Of a stretch of 64,000 nt of DNA, positions 58,644 to 64,000 are shown piece after piece. Source of the DNA: Streptomyces sp. Ag109_O5-1. GTDB lineage: Bacteria; Actinomycetota; Actinomycetes; Streptomycetales; Streptomycetaceae. Where the stretch lies: positions 10,230,001 to 10,294,000 of the forward strand of contig NZ_RKQF01000001.1 of assembly GCF_003814875.1 (NCBI RefSeq). The letters are read 5' to 3'. Each line of letters starts with the position of its first letter. Positions within the stretch are counted from its first letter, which is position 1. The notes beneath the pieces are model-generated. The model did not search any database and had not been told where the DNA came from. It worked only from the letters and a program-made list of their open reading frames with translations. Both the position numbers and the translations under genes were made by a program.

Positions 58644-59085
58644 GCCGGAAAGGCTCACAGACCTCGCCTCGAGAGCGCGGCGCAAACGCCGGAACCTCCC
58701 CCTAGCCGGTGATCCTGACCCGGTTGGCGTAGACACCGAACGCGGTATGACTGCGACATCCAGCACCGGGACAGCGTGAAGGAAGGAGAGAGTGAAGACC
58801 TTCGAACGCCGAGTGAGCCCGCCTGCCGCCCGGCAGTGGCCCGCTCGTCCCACCGGCCCGATCGCAGTCGAAAACTGATCCAGGGTCAGGTTGCGTCGAT
58901 CGACGAGTGCGCCGCGGAACCGGCCGGATTCCGCAGCGGCAAAACGCTTCATCAGAGGGATCCGGAATCACCGGCTGTCATTGCTCTGGCAATCCGCTTG
59001 ACCGTCGTGTCCTAGCGTCGGTTGCACGGCCGGTGCCACGGGGGCACCGAGTGACAAGCGCCCGCACAAGCACCTGGGACACCCC
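58644..59085. other. 442-base divergent gap before the siderophore operon
   Basis: No gene is recognised. A TTGACC at about 58998 and TAGCGT at about 59014 are too close to form a promoter together. I looked for an iron box of the DmdR1/IdeR type (TTAGGTTAGGCTAACCTAA) and did not see one, so iron control is not visible here. Confidence 0.45.
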
Positions 59086-60678
59086 ATGCCCATTGACGAA
59101 CTACGTCGCATCCGACCGGACCTGGTGGAACCCTTCACGGCCGAGCTCCCGGGAGCACGGGCGACCGTGCTGGCCCGGCTGTGGGGCGCCTTCGCACGCG
59201 AACCCCTGCCCGGCGTGACCGGGCACCGCCGCGAGTCCGACGACCTGGTGATCGAGCTGCGGCGGGGCGGATCGCTCTCGGCGCCCGCGTCCGGCGCGCG
59301 GTCGTTCGCCGAGGTGCCCGACGACTTCGCCGTGTCCGGGTCGGACGGGCCGATCGACGGACCGGCGCAACTGCTGGCGCAACTCGGCCTGCGTACCCGC
59401 GCCGCGCAGCGGCTGGCGGCCGAGCTGGACAACAGCGTGGTCAACCTGGCCCTGGCCAGGGCCGCGAACGCAGGCCGGGCGGTCGCACCCGACGACTCTG
59501 CGGACGCGGAGCAGACCGTCGTGGACGGCCATCCGCAGCATCCCTGCTGCCGCACACGTACGGGCATGTCGATCGCCGACGTGCTCGCCTACGCTCCCGA
59601 GCACCACCCCGTCGTCCGACTGGCGCTGCTCCGTGTCCCGGCCGACCGCTGGCAGAGCGCCGGCGCCTGGCCGCGGCGACTGCGGGACGGCGACACCATC
59701 CTGGTCCCGCTGCACCCCTGGCAGCGGGACCACGTACTCGCACACCACCCCGGCCTCGCCGGCTCCGGCTCCGTCTCCGTCTCGGAGGAAACGATCCCGG
59801 CCCGGCCGTTGCTGTCGCTGCGCACCCTGGCACCGCTGGGCACCCTGCCGGGCTGTCACCTCAAGACGGCGCTCGACGTACAGGTCACCAACTACCGGCG
59901 CACCATCTCCCCGGCCGAGGTCGCCGACGGGCCCCCGCTGTCCGACCTCGTCTCGGCCCTCATCGACAAGGCCGGGTACGGCGACAGCCTGCGCGTCATG
60001 CGTGAGCTGGGCGGCGGTGCGGTGTGCGTGGACGGACAGCCCTCCGCGAGCCTGGCGGCGATGATCCGGGAGTCGACCGAGTGCCACCTCGACCCGGGGG
60101 AGATCGCGGTTCCGCTCACCGCCGTCCACGCGACGGGAGCGACCGTCATCTCGGGAGACCCGGTGCGCTGGCTGGCGGACTTCGCCGCACTCGTCCTGCC
60201 GCCCGCACTGACGCTGCTGTCCATGGGGGTGGCACTGGAGGCGCACGGCCAGAACACCCTGGTCGTGCTGCGCGACGGGCGGCCGGTGCGGGTGCTCTAC
60301 CGCGACCTGGACGGCGTACGAGTCAGCCCGCGCCGCCTGGCCCGGTGCGGCATCACGCTGCCGCCGTTGCTCGGCACCCGTGCGGGGGACGATGTGGACG
60401 CGCTGCACACCAAGTTGTTCGGCGGCCTGATCAGCGGCGTCTTCGGCGAACTGGTCGACGTCCTCGGCCGGACGCGGGATGCCGACCCCCGAGCGCTGTG
60501 GGGCGCGGTGGCCGAGGCGGGCCGCCAGGTGTACGCCGGCCTGGCGAGCGACGAGGACGCCGCGGCGTTCTTCGGCGACACGATGCCGCTGAAGGCGACC
60601 ATCGCCATGCGCCTGGCCGACAACCCGGGGAAGGCGCAGTGGACGCCGGTCCCCAACCCGCTGGCCCTGTGCCGCTGA
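59086..60678 (+). CDS. IucA/IucC-type NRPS-independent siderophore synthetase (first)
   Basis: A 530-residue ATP-dependent ligase joining a carboxylate (commonly citrate or a derivative) to an amine or alcohol. Family blocks: L-H-P-W-Q-R-D-H at about 205 (ATP site), the K-T-A-L-D-V-Q-V-T-N-Y segment, E-A-H-G-Q-N-T-L-V at about 385 and Y-R-D-L-D-G-V-R. The C-terminal ferric reductase-like helix region is present. ATG 59086 opens a tightly packed four-gene operon: two synthetases, a type III PLP enzyme and an MFS exporter. Confidence 0.9.
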   Translation: MPIDELRRIRPDLVEPFTAELPGARATVLARLWGAFAREPLPGVTGHRRESDDLVIELRRGGSLSAPASGARSFAEVPDDFAVSGSDGPIDGPAQLLAQLGLRTRAAQRLAAELDNSVVNLALARAANAGRAVAPDDSADAEQTVVDGHPQHPCCRTRTGMSIADVLAYAPEHHPVVRLALLRVPADRWQSAGAWPRRLRDGDTILVPLHPWQRDHVLAHHPGLAGSGSVSVSEETIPARPLLSLRTLAPLGTLPGCHLKTALDVQVTNYRRTISPAEVADGPPLSDLVSALIDKAGYGDSLRVMRELGGGAVCVDGQPSASLAAMIRESTECHLDPGEIAVPLTAVHATGATVISGDPVRWLADFAALVLPPALTLLSMGVALEAHGQNTLVVLRDGRPVRVLYRDLDGVRVSPRRLARCGITLPPLLGTRAGDDVDALHTKLFGGLISGVFGELVDVLGRTRDADPRALWGAVAEAGRQVYAGLASDEDAAAFFGDTMPLKATIAMRLADNPGKAQWTPVPNPLALCR

Positions 60679-60715
60679 AGTCCGACACCGATCGCCGCGC
60701 CACTGGAGTGACCGA

Positions 60716-62482
60716 ATGACCACCGGCACCGCCACCACCGCCGTTACCGACACCGCCCCCACCGCCCCCACCGCCCCCACCGCCCCCACCGCCGTCACCG
60801 CCGTCACCGGCACCGCCCCCACCCTCGCAGCAGTCACCGGACCGACGGAGACGGCCGACGCCGTCACCGCCCACACACTGCTCAACTGCCTGATCCGCGA
60901 GGTGTCCGCCCCCGAACACCAGGTGACGGTCGCCGACGGCCACCTCCTGCTACGACTGCCCCGCCGGGGCCTCCTGCTGCGTTCCCGGCTGCGCCGGATC
61001 TCCCTGGTCGCGGCGCACCGCTTCCAGGGCCCGGTGCAGCGGCTCGACGACGACACCTGGGTGACCGTGGACTGGCGGGAGCTGGCGGACTGCATCCAGG
61101 ACGAACTGGAACTGCGCACGGGTGTCGCCAACGAGGAGTTCCTGGCCCAGGTCGCCGACAGCCGGGAGACGATCCGCACCGCACTGGAGGAGCGGACGAG
61201 CCGCACACCGCACCCCGACCCGTACGTGGCGTCGGAACAGTCCCTGGTGTTCGGCCACCGCTTCCACCCCACCCCCAAGGCCCGCACCGGCGACCCGGAG
61301 GACTGGCTGGCGTACGGTCCGGAGACCGGCGCCCGCTTCCGCCTGCGCCACCTGGCCGTGCGCAGCCACCTCGTCCGCGAGGAGGGCGAGCTGCACGAGA
61401 TGGACGCGCTGTGCCCGGCGGCCGACCCGGGGTTCGCGATACTGCCGGTGCACCCCTGGCAGTACCGGCTGCTCCAGGACCATGACCGGCTGCGCGAGGT
61501 GATGGCCGCCGGGGAGGTCGTCGACACCGGCACGCACGGACCGGAGCTGGTGCCGACCGCATCCGTGCGCACGCTGTACCACCCGGACACCGACACCTTC
61601 CTGAAGTTCAGCCTGAACGTCCGTCTCACCAACTGCGTCCGCAGGCACGCCAGTTACGAGCTGTCCGGCGCCGTCGCCCTCAACCGGCTGCTCCAGCCCG
61701 TCTTCGCCCGGCTGACCGGCCGCTACCCGGGATGCGCGCTCCTCGCCGAACCCGGCTACCGCACCCTCGACACCGACGGCGATCTTCTGGAGGGCCTCGG
61801 CGTCATCGTCCGCTCCGGCCTGCGCCACCACCTGCGCCCCGGGGTGACCCCGCTGCTCGCCGCCGCGATCGCGGACGAGTACCCCTCCGGCGCGGCCCAC
61901 GTCTCCCGGCTGCTCGCCCGCGGCGACGGGGACGTACTGGCCTGGTGGGACGCGTACCTGCACCTGCTGCTGCCACCGGTACTGGCCGCCTACTTCGAAC
62001 ACGGTGTCGTACTCGAACCCCACCTGCAGAACGTCGTCGTCGGTGTCGACGCCGACGGCACCCCGGCGCAGATGCTCTTCCGCGACCTGGAAGGCACCAA
62101 GCTCCTGCCCGGACCCCACCGACACACCCTCGCCGACCTCCCGGAGCACGTCCGGCAACCCCTCACCTACGAACCCGAGCACGGCTGGAACCGGGTCGCG
62201 TACTGCCTCCTGGTCAACCACACGGCCGAAGTGCTCGGCGCCCTGGCCGACCTCGCCCCGACGCTGGAGCCCGCCCTCTGGGGCCTGGTCCGCGACCACC
62301 TCAAGGCCTATGCCCGCACCGCCGCCGAACCGCCACGCCTGCGCGCCCTGCTGTCCGGCGTACCGCTGCCCGCCAAGGCCAACCTTCTGCTGCGCTGGGC
62401 CCGCAAGGCCGACCGGCACGCCACCTACGTCCCCCTGACGAGCCCGCTCGGTGCGGACTTCCCCCACGAGGTGATCCGGTGA
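60716..62482 (+). CDS. IucA/IucC-type NRPS-independent siderophore synthetase (second)
   Basis: A 588-residue synthetase: V-H-P-W-Q-Y-R-L-L (about 250), K-F-S-L-N-V-R-L-T-N (about 300), L-E-P-H-L-Q-N-V-V-V (about 435) and F-R-D-L-E-G-T-K. The N-terminus carries about 45 extra Thr/Ala/Pro/Val residues encoded by a nine-base tandem repeat, not found in the first synthetase. ATG 60716 overlaps the short leader after the previous stop; a start after the repeat would remove the unusual segment. It is coupled to the PLP gene by a GTGA overlap. Confidence 0.9.
   Translation: MTTGTATTAVTDTAPTAPTAPTAPTAVTAVTGTAPTLAAVTGPTETADAVTAHTLLNCLIREVSAPEHQVTVADGHLLLRLPRRGLLLRSRLRRISLVAAHRFQGPVQRLDDDTWVTVDWRELADCIQDELELRTGVANEEFLAQVADSRETIRTALEERTSRTPHPDPYVASEQSLVFGHRFHPTPKARTGDPEDWLAYGPETGARFRLRHLAVRSHLVREEGELHEMDALCPAADPGFAILPVHPWQYRLLQDHDRLREVMAAGEVVDTGTHGPELVPTASVRTLYHPDTDTFLKFSLNVRLTNCVRRHASYELSGAVALNRLLQPVFARLTGRYPGCALLAEPGYRTLDTDGDLLEGLGVIVRSGLRHHLRPGVTPLLAAAIADEYPSGAAHVSRLLARGDGDVLAWWDAYLHLLLPPVLAAYFEHGVVLEPHLQNVVVGVDADGTPAQMLFRDLEGTKLLPGPHRHTLADLPEHVRQPLTYEPEHGWNRVAYCLLVNHTAEVLGALADLAPTLEPALWGLVRDHLKAYARTAAEPPRLRALLSGVPLPAKANLLLRWARKADRHATYVPLTSPLGADFPHEVIR
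60752..60805 (+). repeat. nine-base tandem repeat inside the second synthetase gene
   Basis: Four tandem units of ACCGCCCCC (60752-60787), then two of ACCGCCGTC (60788-60805), encoding T-A-P and T-A-V repeats. One more ACCGCCCCC lies at 60812. The unit length keeps the frame, so copy-number changes would alter only the length of the N-terminal tail. Confidence 0.85.
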
Positions 62483-63690
62483 GGTCCGCACTCCTCGAAC
62501 ACGTCGGCCGACTCACCGACGACGACCTGCCCGCGTACGTCTACGACCTCCCGGAGCTGCGTGAGCACCTACACGCCATCCGGACCGCACTGCCGAAACG
62601 TGTCGAGCTGCTGTACGCGGCCAAGGCCAATTCCGACCCGCGGATCCTGCGGACGCTGGCCGAGCACGTCGACGGGTTCGAGGTGGCCTCCGGCGGCGAG
62701 CTGAGTCACGTCCGCGGGCTCGTCCCCGATGCGCCGATCGCCTTCGGAGGCCCCGGCAAGACAGAGAAAGAGCTGGCCCGGGCACTGGACGCCGGAGTGC
62801 AGCGGCTGCACATCGAGAGCGAACAGGAACTGCGCCTGGTCACCGCCCTGCTGGGCCACCGGACCGTGGATGTCCTGCTGCGCGTCAACCTGCCCGTCGT
62901 AGTCGGCCGGGTCGCGCTCGCGATGGGCGGGCACCCCAGTCCCTTCGGCATGGACCCCGCCCAACTGGACCGCTGTCTGGAGGTGTTCGCCTCCGCCCCG
63001 CGCCTGCGACTGCGCGGACTCCACTTCCATCTGGCCAGCGGACTCGAGGAACGACCCCACCTGGCCCTGATCGACGAGATCCTGACCTGGGCCGAGGACT
63101 GGGCACACCACCGCGCCGTCGACCTGACCGAGGTCAACGTCGGAGGCGGGATGGGCGTCGACTACACCCATCCGCGACGGAAGTTCGACTGGCGCGCCTT
63201 CGGTGCCGGACTGCGCCCGCTCCTGGCCCGCCACCCTCGCCTCACCCTGCGGATCGAACCCGGCCGCTCGGTCACCGCCTACTGCGGCTGGTACGTCACC
63301 CAGGTCCTGGACATCAAGTTCAGCCGCGGGCATGCGTTCGCCGTACTGCGCGGCGGCACCCACCATCTGCGTACCCCGGCGGCGAAACAGCACGACCAGC
63401 CCTTCGAGGTGATCCCCGACGGCCGCTGGGCACGGCCCTGGCAGCGCCCGGAGGCCCGTGACGAGCCGGTGACGCTGGTCGGACAGCTGTGCACCCCCAA
63501 GGACGTCCTGGCCCGCGGGGCCATGGTCGAGCGGCTGCGCGTCGGCGACCGGGTCGCCTTCGCGATGGCCGGCGCCTACGCCTGGAACATCTCCCACCAT
63601 GCGTTCCTCATGCACCCCCACCCGACGTTCCATCATGTCGACGACGCGGAGTCGCCGGCCTCGGGCGGGTACGCCCACCAGCCGTCATGA
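62479..63690 (+). CDS. fold-type III PLP-dependent decarboxylase (LysA/SbnH-like)
   Basis: A 403-residue enzyme of the diaminopimelate/ornithine decarboxylase fold. The PLP lysine is in Y-A-A-K-A-N at about 49, a glycine-rich loop is N-V-G-G-G-M-G-V-D-Y, and E-P-G-R-S-V-T-A-Y-C is the phosphate-binding region; a catalytic-like Cys is in L-C-T-P-K-D. In staphyloferrin B biosynthesis a homologue (SbnH) decarboxylates citryl-diaminopropionate; in staphyloferrin A a fold-type III racemase supplies D-ornithine. Either role is possible. GTG 62479 overlaps the synthetase stop, and the stop overlaps the MFS start (ATGA). Confidence 0.87.
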   Translation: MRSALLEHVGRLTDDDLPAYVYDLPELREHLHAIRTALPKRVELLYAAKANSDPRILRTLAEHVDGFEVASGGELSHVRGLVPDAPIAFGGPGKTEKELARALDAGVQRLHIESEQELRLVTALLGHRTVDVLLRVNLPVVVGRVALAMGGHPSPFGMDPAQLDRCLEVFASAPRLRLRGLHFHLASGLEERPHLALIDEILTWAEDWAHHRAVDLTEVNVGGGMGVDYTHPRRKFDWRAFGAGLRPLLARHPRLTLRIEPGRSVTAYCGWYVTQVLDIKFSRGHAFAVLRGGTHHLRTPAAKQHDQPFEVIPDGRWARPWQRPEARDEPVTLVGQLCTPKDVLARGAMVERLRVGDRVAFAMAGAYAWNISHHAFLMHPHPTFHHVDDAESPASGGYAHQPS

Positions 63691-64000
63691 ACGGCGGTAC
63701 CCGCATGCGGATGACGGCCGTACTCATGTCCCGGAACTTCCGTCGCTACCTGCTCGGGCAGCTGACCTCCAACATCGGCACCTGGATGCAGCGCGCCGCC
63801 CAGGACCTGCTCGTCCTCCACCTCACCGGCAACAGCGGCAGTGCGGTCGGCCTCGTGACCGCACTGCAGTTCCTGCCGCAGACCCTGTTCGGCCTCACCG
63901 GAGGCGTCCTCGCCGACCGGTACCCCAGGCGGCGACTGCTGCTCCTGACCCAGACGGCCATGGGAGCGCAGTCCCTCCTGCTCGGACTGCTGACCGTCAC
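63687..64000 (+). CDS. MFS transporter, probable siderophore exporter (3' end beyond window)
   Basis: The first 104 residues of a major facilitator protein. After a short basic start come a first amphipathic/TM region with L-T-S-N-I-G-T-W-M-Q, a second helix, and the MFS signature G-V-L-A-D-R-Y-P-R-R-R at about 75, between helices 2 and 3. This pattern fits the enterobactin-exporter-like MFS branch. Position as fourth gene of a siderophore operon, coupled by ATGA, supports export of the product. The remainder, with any downstream receptor or uptake genes, lies outside the window. Confidence 0.85.
   Translation, partial: MNGGTRMRMTAVLMSRNFRRYLLGQLTSNIGTWMQRAAQDLLVLHLTGNSGSAVGLVTALQFLPQTLFGLTGGVLADRYPRRRLLLLTQTAMGAQSLLLGLLTV

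Noticed and set aside
58644..59085. Iron box before the siderophore operon
   Set aside because: No 19-base dyad resembling the IdeR/DmdR1 site was found by eye; a weak site cannot be excluded.
59101..61632. 843-codon open frame on the minus strand
   Set aside because: Antisense to both siderophore synthetase genes; composition is GC-driven and no domain is visible.
1..64000. CRISPR arrays, tRNA or rRNA genes, insertion sequences
   Set aside because: No regularly spaced repeats, cloverleaf-like sequences, rRNA segments or transposase genes were recognised.

Overview
The window is high-GC actinobacterial DNA, most likely Streptomyces. The signs are strong third-position GC bias, GTG starts, many GTGA/ATGA stop-start overlaps, an SsgA-like protein, DUF5133/DUF5134 proteins, two giant LuxR-type ATPase regulators and several SpoIIE-type phosphatases. 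No ribosomal, tRNA or other core genes are seen, and paralogues are frequent, so it looks like accessory or chromosome-arm DNA.

Layout. 0-11.4 kb is regulatory: the tail of an MmyB-like regulator, a membrane protein, an ECF41-type sigma factor, a frame-disrupted phosphatase fused to a substrate-binding domain, a PAS/GAF/SpoIIE/ATPase protein and a LuxR-type ATPase. 11.4-44.8 kb is a metabolic island: acyl-CoA dehydrogenase, cupins, a lone cytochrome b, a likely ether-lipid gene set (AGPS-like flavoenzyme, acyltransferase, SDR, fatty acyl reductase, two ferritin-like proteins), NmrA-like proteins, a lone SdhA/FrdA-like flavoprotein, an Ohr peroxidase, an AhpD-like carboxymuconolactone decarboxylase, pyruvate dehydrogenase E1, NDH-2, a SpoIIE phosphatase and a second ECF41-type sigma factor. 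44.9-58.6 kb holds a nitroreductase, MarR, SsgA-like protein, LuxR ATPase, SUKH protein, DUF2071, SDR, secreted CHAP hydrolase, secreted phosphodiesterase, acetyltransferase and a two-component system. 59-64 kb starts an NRPS-independent siderophore operon (two IucA/IucC synthetases, a type III PLP enzyme, an MFS exporter cut by the window end).

The main result is a promoter-like motif, TGTCACA-N16-GGTC. It occurs eleven times exactly, four times with one mismatch and once with two, always in an intergenic gap and pointing at the next gene, between 5.6 and 43.8 kb. It closely resembles the published ECF41 promoter (TGTCACA-N16-CGTC). One exact copy lies in front of the ECF41-type sigma gene at 43.9 kb, which suggests an autoregulated regulon covering most of the island. 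The genes under it include the carboxymuconolactone decarboxylase/oxidoreductase/epimerase types known as ECF41 partners, but also a divergent ether-lipid cluster and several respiratory or central-metabolism subunits that lack their usual partners. I infer a stress- or envelope-linked redox and membrane-lipid programme under one sigma factor.
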